64,000 nucleotides of DNA. Source: Isoetes taiwanensis (taxonomy: Eukaryota > Streptophyta > Lycopodiopsida > Isoetales > Isoetaceae). The notes beneath the pieces were generated by a model. It saw only the letters and a list, made by a program, of their open reading frames with translations, was not told the origin of the DNA and did no database searches. Every line of letters starts with the position of its first letter. The first letter of the stretch is position 1. The translations under genes and the position numbers were made by a program. Below, one piece after another: positions 1 through 11,455 of the stretch. The stretch lies in contig JAJEKV010000031.1 of NCBI GenBank assembly GCA_021234155.1, positions 8,448,748 to 8,512,747 of the forward strand. The letters run 5' to 3'.

Positions 1-470
1 AACTATAGATTTGTGCATGGCTATGTGATGATCAGAGGCATAATTAGCCTCACATGTCCAATATCTCTTGAATGTAAGATGTCAGTTCTTCTACTGCATA
101 TGTGTTCATCATCAGATATAGCGGTTGGTCAGGTGTAACCAACCCCTCATAGTGTGTTCGAATAGATGCAAATACTTGGCGGTACTGAAGAGTGTGGTTC
201 TCATCTTCAATAACTCCAAGCTGGCAGCATTTGCTGATCCTCTATTCTTGCTCTTCCTGTCCCCATCGGCCTATCTCAATTCTAAGTTGGCGTGCTCTTA
301 TGTGAGTGGAAACAATCGCTCTATGTTTTTTCACGGGTGAAATTGTTAAGAAGTACCGTTATGGACCTCTGACAAGTGAAAGATTAATCTGGCCTTTGTA
401 GTGCAGGATACCACTCTAAATCCCTATTATCCGAAAGCTTACTTTGAAACATATGCCAAGGTACTCTTTT
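1..470. other. Flank with no recognisable gene
   Basis: I see no coding exon, RNA gene or repeat here that I can support. A 71-codon open frame (125-340, plus) has no family features. This is the sequence outside the left terminal repeat of the old DNA transposon that starts at 471. Confidence 0.4.
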
Positions 471-501
471 AGGGTACACGCACGTAGCTGGGGGCCATTT
501 T
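471..501 (+). repeat. Left terminal inverted repeat of the old transposon
   Basis: The 31 bases are the inverse of 14359-14389. The first 21 are identical, and the next ten differ at two positions. Similarity stops after the ATTTT run. Confidence 0.8.
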
Positions 502-842
502 CGCGCACTCCAAGCACCCCATCAGCATAGCACCATGACTTTTTTTTAATGAAGTTTTATGGAATATTTTACCCTTCATTTTAATTTCTTTGCACTTTAC
601 TTTTTTCCCGTGCCCGAGGTGAAAAGACAATCAGAGTGGAATAGACCATCATTTCGGAGCAAATAATTCTAGAGCAGATAGTTCTGAAGCCGTCTTTTTA
701 AAAATGAGTTACATGGAGTCATATGATGAGGATCCCCCTTGTTGGCACTATCTGGAAGAGAAGCAAACAATAAGTCTCTTTATGCCCTATTTTCGTCCCC
801 CTTTCTATCTAGATCTAAAGGATGTTTTTTCTTGCTTAGAAG

Positions 843-2089
843 ATGAGGTTTGCTACAACAGTTCAAGAGTTTCATGAGTACATGAGACTGCCAAATGAGG
901 GAAGGGATCCAAAATCCCTTAAGCTGGAATGGTTGCAGCATTGACGATTTCTTAACTGTCTGGTCCACCAGATTTGAAGGGTGGTAAGATCAAACTGCAT
1001 CAAGTTAGGCCTGAATTTGCTGATGACCTGGAGGATTTGGTTTATAAGATATACTAGTTTGGCTTAAAAAACAAAAAAGCCAGAACTATTTTTGCTAGAG
1101 CCTTTGCCTACCAGAATATTAGATGTGCCTTAGGTAACCCTACCAAGCATAAGCTTAACTGGGCCCGTTTCGGATGGCACACTCTGCAAACCTCTAAAAG
1201 AAGTACAGGAAAAAAAAGAAGTAGGGAAGAGACTGTTGTGACTAACATTGCAAGAAGTATCACATTAATGGAAGATGAGCAGAACGACATTAAAGATGAA
1301 GTGCAGACTTTGGAACAAGAGTTGAAGGCAAAGGAGAAGGCACCCATGGAGACTCGAACTCGAGACCTGCTCTGATACCAACTGTGACGTTCCTAACCGA
1401 CATGCCCTTAATCAACTGGGCAAAACCGTCTAGACGTTTATGAGAGTCACTTCTACCCATTTATGCCGGTGTCTCGGGAACACCCCACAGGCACATTCAA
1501 GTTCGAATACTTGAGCGGTCTACCATGGGCCCGTTACAAATGGTCTGCTTGAAGGCCTTGATAAATTGCTTGCATCGGTCTCAACTGACATACAAGAGAC
1601 CAAAAATGATATTGTAGCACTAAACGAAATAAGTCCCAATGAAAGTGTTGCTTTGCAACAATTAGCTGATCAAGAAATAGTTCAAGGGCTAACATTGCTC
1701 AATCTTTTGAAGCAAAAGAGAGCATCAAATAATAGTGAATCACTTAATGAAGAGGTACGTGTTATGTAGAACAGGAAATAGATTCTAAGATTGCCAACAT
1801 GGCATCATTGGAAGATAAATTTGTGAACACTACAATCGTTAGGCCATCTGCTGGTAACTGGGTAACAATTGACAGAGATTTAGGTTGCTGCATATGTGGC
1901 ATGGTCTTTAGTGATAAGTTTGACATGCATGTCAAACTAAAATGTGGTTACAAATTCCACATCTTCTGCTTTCAGATCTGCCTGCAAAACCTACAATGCA
2001 TGTGTCGTCATATTGAACTCCCCAAAGATCTGTATCAAGAGTTAGGCTATCTAGATTTTAGACCAACCGAAGTCAATGGAGTTATGTAA
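843..2089 (+). pseudogene. Decayed coding region with coiled coil and RING-like zinc cluster (old transposon, plus gene)
   Basis: I do not recognise the family. Open segments follow one another on the plus strand. The first (843-944) starts MRFATTVQEFHEYMRLPNEG and ends in a stop. The next (about 977-1342) is lysine- and glutamate-rich, carries one stop near 1056 and ends in a predicted coiled coil (DEVQTLEQELKAKEKA). After the TRIM the same frame continues at 1539 (NGLLEGLDKLLASVSTDIQE) to about 1760, then shifts or splices to 1769-2089. The C-terminus has a compact cysteine and histidine cluster (CCICG, then KCGYKFHIFC, then LQCMC) resembling a degenerate RING-type zinc site. Removing 1343-1538 joins the two halves in frame. 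It is probably the second gene of the enclosing transposon. Stops and a frame break make it non-functional as it stands. Confidence 0.55.
1343..1538 (-). mobile_element. TRIM retrotransposon fragment: LTR plus primer binding site
   Basis: Read on the minus strand, an LTR of 156 bp (1538 to 1383) starts TGTAACGGGCCCATGG and ends CGTCACA. Two bases later comes a primer site TGGTATCAGAGCAGG, complementary to the 3' end of plant initiator methionine tRNA, then about 20 bases of internal sequence. No coding capacity is present. The same LTR family recurs at 27182-27244 and 32023-32762. The tiny LTR and the tRNA-Met primer site are the hallmarks of TRIMs. It interrupts the coding remnant of the old transposon, and its removal restores the frame. 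Confidence 0.75.
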
Positions 2090-2938
2090 TGAAGTCAATA
2101 AGCATCCTCTTAAGCAATTCAGTTCCTGCACCCATGCTGACTGTCTTATAAGGACTTAGAATCACAATAGTATCACAATATACTTTTGGATACATTTAAC
2201 ATTGGAAATGCAAAACATAGATGCAAAACATGCAATCGGCGTTTGAATCTTTTGTAGAACATTACTTGTAACTTAGAAATCAGCCCAGCTTAAGTAATTT
2301 TAAAGACTAACAAATTTAACTACTAAACAACCAAAAGACAAAGAGAATTAAAAGCTTCAAATATAGTTGGTTCTAAGACAAAATTTAAGTCCACAAAAAC
2401 CTTACAAGTAAAAAAACATACATGTGACTCTTCCAAAAAGTGTATTGCATGTAACAAATGAGGTTTCAGCAATTTCTCTCCATTACTATGTCTCCTCATT
2501 TTGAGAACTTGTCTTTGTTTGGAAAAACTCTAGTTTCGGAGACCCAAAATTCATAAACCTTTTCAGGGTCTTCATCACATAGCTTGTCCATTCTAGCTTT
2601 GTTCTTAAACATGGACCATGGCCCTCCAAATTCAGCCTTTTTTTTTTTTTTTTGAGTGAATGGGGTTTTTTTTTCATTAATTATAGAAAAAGGTACAACA
2701 TAGTGAGTGAGCCTTTATAAGTAAGCTACTCATGATAACGCATGCAATTATTAGTAGTTGAGGAATGTGTTGTGCTGCAACTAAGAGATCCTATAAACAG
2801 TGAGGATCAATGTTGAAAATGTCGAGCAGCATATGTGTAGACAAGTCTTAGACCAATTCCTGTAGAAATGGTTTAGATGCTAATGAAATGCAGAAGGTAT
2901 ATGCATATCTATTTCAAGCCAAAAGAGTGAGGTGCAGG

Positions 2939-3421
2939 TCAATGGTTAGGAAGAACAGGATGATTTGTTTGAAAGTGGTAGGAGCTTAGGAATTCAAAGT
3001 GAGCCCAGAAATTAGGCTGAAGTATGAGAGTGTTGCTATTTCCCCAGTTTAGCTCAGTAATCAACTTGTCAGCATTGGTAGTGGACATCAAGATAATTAG
3101 AGTGTCATATGCATCTGCCAGACCCCTGTGATGGTAATAGCATTCCCTGTAGTACTCGAACTGTTGATCTGTCACTCTTCTGCTGTTGCATTCCATGAAC
3201 CACCATAGTTGCACCATTAAGTATGTGCTTCTACAAAATTCTAAAGCCCAGTCTATTTCCTCATCAGGGATGTCGAGTATCTCAATATATGTGATGCCCC
3301 TTACTGGGCCTGTCCACATATCCTCAGTGTACTGAATATCATGTACTAGTCTCTGCCCTGGGAACAATCTATATTCTGCAGGCTCCACTGAAGTGCCAAT
3401 ATCTCTGTTAAGGTTCCTCAT
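2939..3421 (-). CDS. LINE 3' ORF of unknown function, overlapping the ORF2 stop
   Basis: This is a 160-codon open frame with no internal stop. It starts MRNLNRDIGTSVEPAEYRLF and overlaps the end of ORF2 (stop at 3408) by 14 nt, so the two are in different frames. It is rich in aromatic and acidic residues (WTGPVRGITYIEILDIPDEE; LMVQLWWFMECNSRR). No transmembrane segment or known motif is obvious to me. It lies between ORF2 and the poly(A) tail of the LINE, so it is transcribed with the element if anything is. It is intact while ORF1 and ORF2 are broken, which could be chance. It could be a captured exon or a real third LINE gene. Confidence 0.45.
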   Translation of the reverse strand: MRNLNRDIGTSVEPAEYRLFPGQRLVHDIQYTEDMWTGPVRGITYIEILDIPDEEIDWALEFCRSTYLMVQLWWFMECNSRRVTDQQFEYYRECYYHHRGLADAYDTLIILMSTTNADKLITELNWGNSNTLILQPNFWAHFEFLSSYHFQTNHPVLPNH

Positions 3422-6400
3422 GTAATCTACCGGAAAGACATTGAGTGTCAGTAAGTGAATTGTGACAATTTAGTTTAAATAGTTTATGAGGTCCCATGAA
3501 ATTGCCTATATTTAGCCATTTGTTATCCACATAATCTTTATGCAAGTGTATCTGACTTGTTGCAACCATTTCAATATCATACATAACTTGAGATTTAATC
3601 CAGTATATAGAAATTGATTTACCTCCATATTGACACCTGTTCCTATGTTTCCAAACATTCCACAAAGCAATGAAACATAAAGAATTTTTAAAGGCATCAT
3701 CGTTCATCATAAACTCAAGCAGAGTAGCAGGACAATTTATGTTAAAAATATCCTCAAACCATCTCCAAAAAGAAGTAAGCTTAGCACAGCCAAAGATATG
3801 CTCCATAGATTCAACATAGTTGCAGCCAAGAGAGCAGTTGGAATGCACTGGATTTGTTGCAGGGTTCGAGTGCCTGGATATAGTTTCCAAACTTGGCACA
3901 CTCTTATTGGCAATTGACCAAGCAAAATAAGAGATCTTGGGAGGCAAGTAGGAATGCCAGATATTTTTGAACAATCTAGCTTCAGAGTCATCTGAGAGAC
4001 CCCAATAAAGCTTAGATTTGGAGGGCAGGTGAAGTGTAGACCTTGGAAATATTGTAGCAGGGCTTACCAAAAAGGGTCCATTCAGCAGTGCAAGGATTGT
4101 CTAAGAGATTGACATTGCTAATTTTTTGCATGATGAATCTAAAAAGAATCTTGTCAGATGAACTGCCTCTGATCCTATTTTTCAGGTTTGTCCAAGAGAT
4201 CCATCTTGTTTGATCCCAGAGATCACCAAGATCTAAAATACCATATGCCATCCACTTTTTATAGAGCTTAGGATGCTTTATAGCCATAGGAGTAGTGTTA
4301 TCTCTAGAGAAATTAGGATTCCAGAATATGCTTGTGCTGGAGTGGCTATTCTCTATACCAGAATGCTCAAAAGTATTATGAACCTTGTTCCAAGCCAAAA
4401 TAATGCTTCTCATGAGAGGTGAGATATTTGGGGCAGGTTTCAAAGCTGTGAAAGTTGAAGAAGGCAAGTTATGGCTGATAGAAGGATGCCCTTTAGGATG
4501 ACTGCATGATAACCAATGTTTGATGAAAAATGTGGCTGGATTATTATGCATGAACAGGGATTTTCAGATGTATTTTCCAGCCAAAGCATAGCCCTGAAAG
4601 ACCAAGTTTTTATAGCCAAGGCCACCATGTTTCTTGCTTCTGGTAATAGAATTCCAGTTAACCATGTGATGCTTCCTCCAAATGAAATTTCTGACAATTC
4701 TCTCGATTTGATGGTAAATGCATTTAGGAGCTAAGAGAGCAGAGGAGTAGTAAATGTGAGAGGCAGCAATGACAGAATTAGCAATTATGGTTTTCCCTGC
4801 CAGAGAAAGACAATTACCATAATTGCCTAGCTTCTTTCTGATCCTTGAAACTATAGGGGTCCATAACCCTTTAAGACTGGGATTGAGAGACAAAGGCATA
4901 CCCAGGAGGTTGGTTGTCTCAGTTGAGCTAATGCATTTGATACCTGCAATGCTATCAGTATCCAGATCACCAATAATAGTGCATTTATTTCTGTTCAAGT
5001 GTATCCCAGAGGCAGCTCCAAAGATGTGAATAATATGGAGGAAATTGGCAATGATGCTAGACTCATTCTTGAGAAAGGTGAAAGAGTCATCTGCATATTG
5101 CAGAATGGAGAGATAGAAAGTATTGTCAGGAAGTTTCGGGCCAACAATATTTCCCACAGATTGCTGATATGTTACCACTCTAGTAAGCATCTCTACTACA
5201 GCCAGAAAGAGATAAGGGGCTAGAGGACATCCCTATCTAATACCTCGAGCCAGAGGGAAGAAGTAACCAGGGGAACCATTGACAAGGACAGTTGATTGAG
5301 ATCTAGAATTTAAGCCCAAGATAAGCTTAATGATCTTTTCACTGAAACCTAGCTTTTGGAGAGATAATTCTAAAAAATTCCACCTTACAGTATCAAAAGC
5401 TTTTAAAAAATCTAGCTTTAGCAAGATACAATTCTGCTTAGTGACATTGTTCCAATGCATTCCCTCCATGGCTGCAATATAGTTATCCAGGATATATCTG
5501 TTGGGGAGAAAGGCAGATTGATTCGAGCTGATGACCTCTTGAAGATGAGATTTAACCCTGTTAGCTATAATTTTAGCACAGACCTTATATGTGGAGTTTG
5601 TCAAAGAGATAGGCCTCCAGTCAGAAAAGGACTGGGGATTGTCAACCTTAGGAATTAAGGTGATGAGGCCAGATGAAAGAGTAGGATGAAGGTGGTTGGA
5701 ATTCCAGAATCCCTTGATCATGTGCATGAAGTCACTTTTAATGGTATCCCAAAACCTAATATAGAATTCAGGGGATAGACCATCAGGGCCTGGGCTTTTA
5801 CCCTTTGCAAGACTCTTGAGGGTGGAGAAAATCTCATCAGCAGTTGGGATAGCCTCCATAGAAGGGGTCATAGCAATATTACTGTGAAGGCCATTGTTAT
5901 CAATCAAATCAGTGAAAGTTTTGGCTTCAGCAATTTGGACAGAGCTGTCAATAGGTTGGGAGAAAATACTAGCATAATTAGAGCAAAAGAAATTGGAAAT
6001 TTCTTTTTGATCAGAAATGATATTATCATTTTCATCCTTGACAGTGGTCAGTTGACTTTTCAAAAGTCTAGATTTGGCAACTCTGTAAAAGAACTTGGAG
6101 TTCCCATGATCCATATTGGAAAGGTACTTGAGCTTGCATCTGATGGATGCCCCTTTTGCTTCCAACTCCTCAATTGTTTTAATGACCATTTCAAGATTTC
6201 CTTCTTGCCAATGAAGCTCGATGTTAAGGGGGTCTTCTTGCAGCTTAATCCTAACCTCCTTCATTTCTTGAAGATAAGCTCTCTTTTCAGCTTGCTTGCT
6301 CTCATGTAAATTCTTTGACCACTGTTTGATCCAGGTCTTGGAGTCTTTTATGTTGGCATAAAAGGATCCCATAGAGTTTGTAGATCTAACCTTGGGGAGA

Positions 6401-7212
6401 GTATCATAAAAAGCAATGAACTCATTACAGAAAGAATCTGAGTCGAGGAGGGAGCAATTCAACTTAAAAGGAGTATTACCATGCCTCTTGATGGAAAGGG
6501 TGTGATTGGTAGTGAGGAATTGAGGCTGATGGTCAGATATTGATGTACATTCATCACTGTAGACCAGACAATTATTCCAGATATCATTTGGAATGTTGTT
6601 TATGTAGAACCTGTCTAGGGCACAGTAGACTCTGCTATTACCTTCTTGCTTGTTAGACCATGTATAAGCAGAGGTGGAAGAGGGGATATGCTGAAGAAAA
6701 TGACTGTCAAGCATTTGATCCCATTGAGATCTTTCGTCAGATGACATGTTGAGATTTTTGCCAATTTTCAAATCCCAAGTAGGTGTGTTGTTGAAGTCCC
6801 CTGCCATGATCCAGGTGTCACAATCTTGAGATGCAATATAATTGCTAACAGTGGGCCAAGTGTTAGCTCTAATTCTAGAATCAGTGGAGGCATAGATGTT
6901 TATTATTCCAAAGCTAAGATCATTATGCTTGTAGATAACAGTTTGCCAGGATCTGCAAGGGCTAATATAGACAGAGCTATGGTTAAGATGTCTCCAAATA
7001 ATGCAGAGCCCTCCCGAGGTGCCAGTGGCCTCAATCCAAGTAGAGGAAAAACCAGGGCCAATCCAATATGCTAAATTTGAGCATTCAAAACTAGGGAGTC
7101 TAAGCTCCTGAAGAAGGATGATATCAGCATCATAACTTCTGATTTGAGAAATAGCCCTTTTTTTTTTCAAAGGGCCTTTTATACCTCTTAGATTCCAACT
7201 GAGAATCTTCAT
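3408..7212 (-). pseudogene. LINE ORF2: endonuclease, reverse transcriptase, zf-RVT (broken)
   Basis: ORF2 nicks the target and reverse-transcribes LINE RNA. The N-terminus is an apurinic-type endonuclease: MKILSWNLRG (Asn), LLQELRL (Glu), AGDFNNT (Asp and Asn) and the C-terminal SDH. The reverse transcriptase follows, with ANRVKSHLQEVISSNQSAFL, the catalytic DFLKAFDTVRW and the YADD box. A C-terminal zf-RVT region has spaced Cys and His (CSLGCNYVESMEHIFGC). Lesions: TAG replaces the usual Gln in GIRQGCPL (5233-5235), TGA interrupts after ALAGKYI (4564-4566), and a one-base frameshift lies between about 4012 and 4070. The start at 7212 is the natural MKILSWN start of this family. The element cannot move with this ORF2. 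Confidence 0.9.
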
Positions 7213-7246
7213 GATATAGTTAAGGAAAAGGCAACCTTGGGAAGAA

Positions 7247-9813
7247 TCAATGGAGTTTGATAGCTCTTCTGAATCTAAGTCGAGTGTTAGTTGCAGGGGT
7301 ATTCAGGATTTGGCCAAGAATATGTTTATCTTTTTTCTTTCCATTTCTGGTGGATGTTTTGTTTATAGAGTGATCAGCAATAGCACTATCATGGTGAGCA
7401 ATTAGGTAAACATCATCATCCCAGGGGGTATCAAAATTTGAAAAGTGATGTTCAGGGGCATTTTCTTTATCAGGGTCAGAATCTGCAGAGTTGCTATTAT
7501 CAGATATTTTATCAAGGTGAGAGCATTGCCAGAATTTAGATTTGCAACACTCCTGAACTATAGGCTCATTTAAAGCTGTGTCACTGGAGTTTGTAGAGTT
7601 AGCTACATTATTATCCACATTAGAACAAATAACCTAGGAGTAATTTGTTCAAGGTGTGGTAACTTTGCAAATCCCTTTTGATGTAGAGTAGAGTCTGCTA
7701 TTTTCTCAATGTCATGCTGAGAACATACTGCTAATACCACTGTGTGTTCCTGAGGATCTGCATGCAACAAATTGTGTTCCCAAACATTTGAAATATTTCT
7801 AACCTTTTCATCCCTGTCCTTTAATCCAACTGGCATCTGTTCAGGGGATTCTAGCACCATGACTGGCACTGTCACTAATTTCTGTAGTTGCTGAGCTATC
7901 TCAGGGGAAATGGCTGCATTCTTAGAAGAAGGGGAGGTTGGTTGTGAAGTGTCAAAAAGGTCCACATGTAGAAGGAGGGGTTCAGGTTCAATTTCCAGTG
8001 AAGGTGTAATATTTGGGATGAAATGTATGGGAGATGTGTTATGAAACTGAGTATGATGGAGGGTGGCTCAATGGGACCAATACATATATCATCTGCATCA
8101 TTATCAGCACCAGAGTCATCTGATATGTCTGCAAGTATGGCAAAAGAATTTGAGACTTTCAGTGTATCAAACTCTTTGTCATTGTCTTCGACAGGTTCAC
8201 GGTCTTGAAGATCCACAATCTTAAGGTGATATATATCCATAACTGGAGGGATTTGAGTTTTTGTGGATGTATTCTGCATGTTTTTTTCAATGTAATCACT
8301 ACCTTTTTCATTAATTAATGAAACTCCATTCAAACCTTCTGTCTCAGATTTATTGCTCACTGTAATTGGTATTTTAGAGCTAGCTGAGACCATTTTGTTT
8401 TCAATTTGAATATCTCGAGAACCTTTGTTTGACAGAGGTTGATGACTGATGGTGTTCCTGGAGTCCTTCAAAATATTTGATAGTCTTATGAAGATCAACT
8501 CTTGAAGGCAAAAGTGGTGCCTTGTCTTTTCCTTTTAGCATATTTCTATTATGCTCAATATTTGCTTTACTTATTTTTAAAGCACCTGGAGGGGAATCTT
8601 TTGCTGTCTCATAGGACTGCATAGTTATCAGAGTAGGCTTATCCAAACAATCTGCTGGTCTGTTTTCCTTGATGAAGATTCCTTTGTTTAGAAGCTTGAT
8701 CCCCATTTGCTTGTCAGAAGAAGATGTTCTGAAGGAGATCTGAGAGCTATTCAAGAGATCAGCTTTCTGTTGTACCAAATTCCTAGCATCTCTGTGTTTT
8801 TGAATTCTTCTTGCACTGCCATTGACTTTGTTCCATTCTTTTTAAGGCCAAGGAGTACTTTGATCTGGCCTGTTAATGTCCATTAGTGTATGTTGAATGG
8901 ATCTAATTCTTCTGGGAGATGTTGAGGTAGTTGCTTGTTTGGATGGCTCAGAGATAGCAATCCCTTTTTCTGGAATAACCTTTGAGTTTGTTTTCTTGTG
9001 ATGAAGGAAGCATTCACTGCCAACCTTATGTCTCGAATTACAGTTCTGGCAATGATTCGGTAAACCTACCCACCTAAGTTGTAAGATAGAGGTTTTTCCA
9101 AAGAAGTCTAAGAAGGATGTGGCAGTAGGGATGACTTTGGTAATATCCAGCTGAATAAAGCATTTAGGTGGTTTGTATGAGGAATATTCTGTGGTCAAGT
9201 AGGTGCCAAAGGAGTTAAAAATAGTAGAGAAGCAATCCTCATTCCAGTATATGGGACTGAGCTCACTCATGGTGACAGAGGCAATATGATACTTGCTGAA
9301 TTCATTCAAAGGTAAAGTGGCATTCCATTTTAAAAAAGATATTTGAAAAGTGTCACAGGTTGTAAGGCCAAGCTTAAGTAAGAAGTTTGAAGTCCTGGGG
9401 CAACCACATTCCACCAGGATATATGGAAAGTTTAGCCAGTAGATAGAATTTATGACAATGCCTTTGTGTAGCCTCAGGAGATGGTCCCAAAGTTTTTCAA
9501 TTTTTAAACCAGTGGAATCAACTTTAGCAACAACAGCAATCTTTGATAAGGATTCAATTTTGGATGCAACCAAAGGAGAGTTTAAATGAATACCTCTGAA
9601 TAGCTGTGTATTTGTAGGGGCTCTGGATTGTTGGAGCTCAAAGTCTGAAGCATATTGCTCGTTCGAAATGTAGGGTTGAGGTGGTCTCGGAAATAGAGGA
9701 ATTGGTACCCCATTAGCATCCAATTTTGGCAAAGTTTGAGATTCCCTTGGATCCAGAGAGAGCGTATCCCAGTTAGGAGCAAAGGGGCTGAAATGATGCA
9801 TATCTTTTGACAA
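7247..9813 (-). pseudogene. LINE ORF1: gag-like RNA-binding protein with zinc knuckle (broken)
   Basis: The first block (9813 to 8842, 323 codons) contains a DUF4283-like region of plant LINE ORF1 (LNFPYILVECGCPRTSNFLL) and then a zinc knuckle, LPNHCQNCNSRHKVGSEC (C-x2-C-x3-H-x5-C). A TAA at 8842-8844 interrupts it and the same frame resumes to about 8401. Two or three frameshifts (near 8470, 7950 and 7610) then carry the acidic, serine-rich C-terminal part to 7247. Together this is roughly 850 codons, long for ORF1. It ends 35 bases before ORF2. It would bind the LINE RNA in the transposition particle. Assignment to ORF1 rests on the knuckle and its position upstream of ORF2. Confidence 0.75.
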
Positions 9814-10179
9814 AGGATCCTGGTTAGCAAAATCCCCAAATTTAATAATTTTTGAAGGATCGAGATGGAATGCACTTAACTGAGAGAGAAGAGCGCCCCC
9901 TCTGAGCAGCCGGAAGGAGCATAAAATTGTGAAGGAGTGAAAGAGAATTTGAATTTAGGGCTGACGGGCCATGCAGAAGTTTATTTTTTTGGGAAAAATT
10001 CGCCATAAATGCAGAGCAAATAAAAGAAGGCTGTCAAAAGCAAGAGAGGCAAAGGAATGGAGAATGAGGACAATTGATAGGGAGAAACAGAGGACAACCT
10101 GGAAGAAAGATCTATCTAAGAACTTAGAGGGATAGGAATACCATAAAAATCCCAGAGGGACTCGAGAGCATACACTAAA

Positions 10180-10581
10180 TCATTCTGAGAAGATTTTTAC
10201 CAAAATGTTCTTTTCTGACCACCCACGATATACCTGAAAAATTGCTGTTTCCGAGGTATTCTTTTTGCCTGTGAATTCCAACACCCAAGCTTCAATGATC
10301 TCGGCTTCAAATTCTTCTGAGGTTGGTACAATTGAGTATTCCGGGTCGAACAAGGTATCTGGGAAGAATTGATTGAGAATAAAACTGTCCCAGAGCTCGG
10401 TAGATGATCCAGAGAGAAAACCACAGGAAATTCTATGATCCTGCTTCAGAACAGTGAAGAATTTGGTATCCATGCATAGAGAAAATAGTGAGGAGGTCGA
10501 AATTTGCTGGGCCTCTACAGGGCCAGCAATCTTGGAGATGGAAATTCGGATTAAATCAGGCTCAAGGGGCCAAAAATTCAA
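10180..10581 (-). CDS. Upstream ORF of the LINE, unknown function
   Basis: This 133-codon open frame lies 118 bases inside the 5' end of the LINE (end at 10699). It starts MNFWPLEPDLIRISISKIAG and contains a hydrophobic, aromatic stretch (SSTELWDSFILNQFFPDTLF). It is separated from ORF1 by about 370 bases. I recognise no domain. It may be an ORF0-like 5' gene, the N-terminal part of an older ORF1 or chance. Its coding look (balanced amino acids, no low complexity) argues mildly against chance. Confidence 0.35.
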   Translation of the reverse strand: MNFWPLEPDLIRISISKIAGPVEAQQISTSSLFSLCMDTKFFTVLKQDHRISCGFLSGSSTELWDSFILNQFFPDTLFDPEYSIVPTSEEFEAEIIEAWVLEFTGKKNTSETAIFQVYRGWSEKNILVKIFSE

Positions 10582-10788
10582 ACTTTTAGGCCAATTTTGG
10601 CCAAGAAAGCATTTTCAACTGAAAATATGAGATGAAGACAAAACTTTCAAGAAAATAGGCGCACGTCCATTTTTCTATACTAAAAGTCCTGATATTCTTA
10701 TTCAGCCCATTTTCTCTTATCTATAGCATAAACAGTCTTCCTCTTCATGTTTAGAGCTCTTGCTACTGCCACAACAAGAAAAGGGTCA

Positions 10789-11232
10789 TTTAGCGACGTC
10801 TATAGCGACGTCACAGGCGACGTCGGCGGCGTCGCCGCGGGCGTCGTTGCGAACTACGTCCGCATGCGACGTCGTCGTCGCATGCGGCGTCGGCGGCGCG
10901 TCAGCGGCATCGTCGCGGACGTGACCGCGATCGTCGCATGCGACGTGACACGTGGAATATACACGTGGAACATCAACAAAATCCACGCGTGCCGTAAAAG
11001 CCACGTGTATACGTCGCATGCGACGTGACACGTGGAACAGACACGTGGAATATACACGTGGAATATACACGTGGAATATACATGTGCGTAAAAGCCACGT
11101 GTATACGTCGCATGCGACGTGACACGTGGAATATACACGTGGAATATACACGTGGAAAATTCGAAAATCCGCGTATAGAAAAGCCACGTGGCAAAAAAAA
11201 GCCACGTGGATACGTCGCATGCGACGTGTAGG
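10789..11232. repeat. CACTA left subterminal repeat array
   Basis: This is a dense array of GACGTC and GTCGCATGCGAC palindromes followed by tandem CACGTGGAATATACACGTGG units. Such subterminal arrays are binding sites for the CACTA-encoded DNA-binding protein in studied elements. All open frames in it are by-products of the repeats. Confidence 0.8.
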
Positions 11233-11455
11233 GGAAAAAAATAAAAAATATATTTATATAAAAAATATAAATATAAAAATATTTTTAAATAATCACAAAA
11301 GTGTTTTTATATTTATATTTTTAAATAGTAACAAAATTATTTTTATATTTATCTTTTTAAATAATCACAAAAGTGAATTGTATTTATATTTTTAAATAAT
11401 CACAAAAGACTCGTTAAGAGGAGTATCCACCCTTTTAGCCTAGAGCTAATCTCTG

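Larger units (their letters stand above)
2638..10699 (-). mobile_element. Near full-length LINE (L1/plant LINE type) with 8-bp target duplications
   Basis: The element reads on the minus strand. Its 3' end is a run of 17 T on the plus strand (2638-2654), that is, a poly(A) tail. Both sides carry the identical 8-bp duplication ATTCAGCC (2630-2637 and 10700-10707). Between them lie an upstream ORF (10581-10180), a decayed ORF1 with a zinc knuckle (9813-7247), an ORF2 with endonuclease, reverse transcriptase and zf-RVT domains (7212-3408) and a downstream ORF (3421-2939). Length is 8,062 bp, long for a plant LINE but consistent with the extra ORFs. It sits inside the transposase-like gene of the old DNA transposon. 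Confidence 0.88.

Noticed and set aside
10786-11395. Overlapping 68-144-codon frames on both strands in the CACTA left subterminal region
   Set aside because: Produced by tandem GACGTC and CACGTGGAATATA repeats with no stop codons in several phases; no coding composition.
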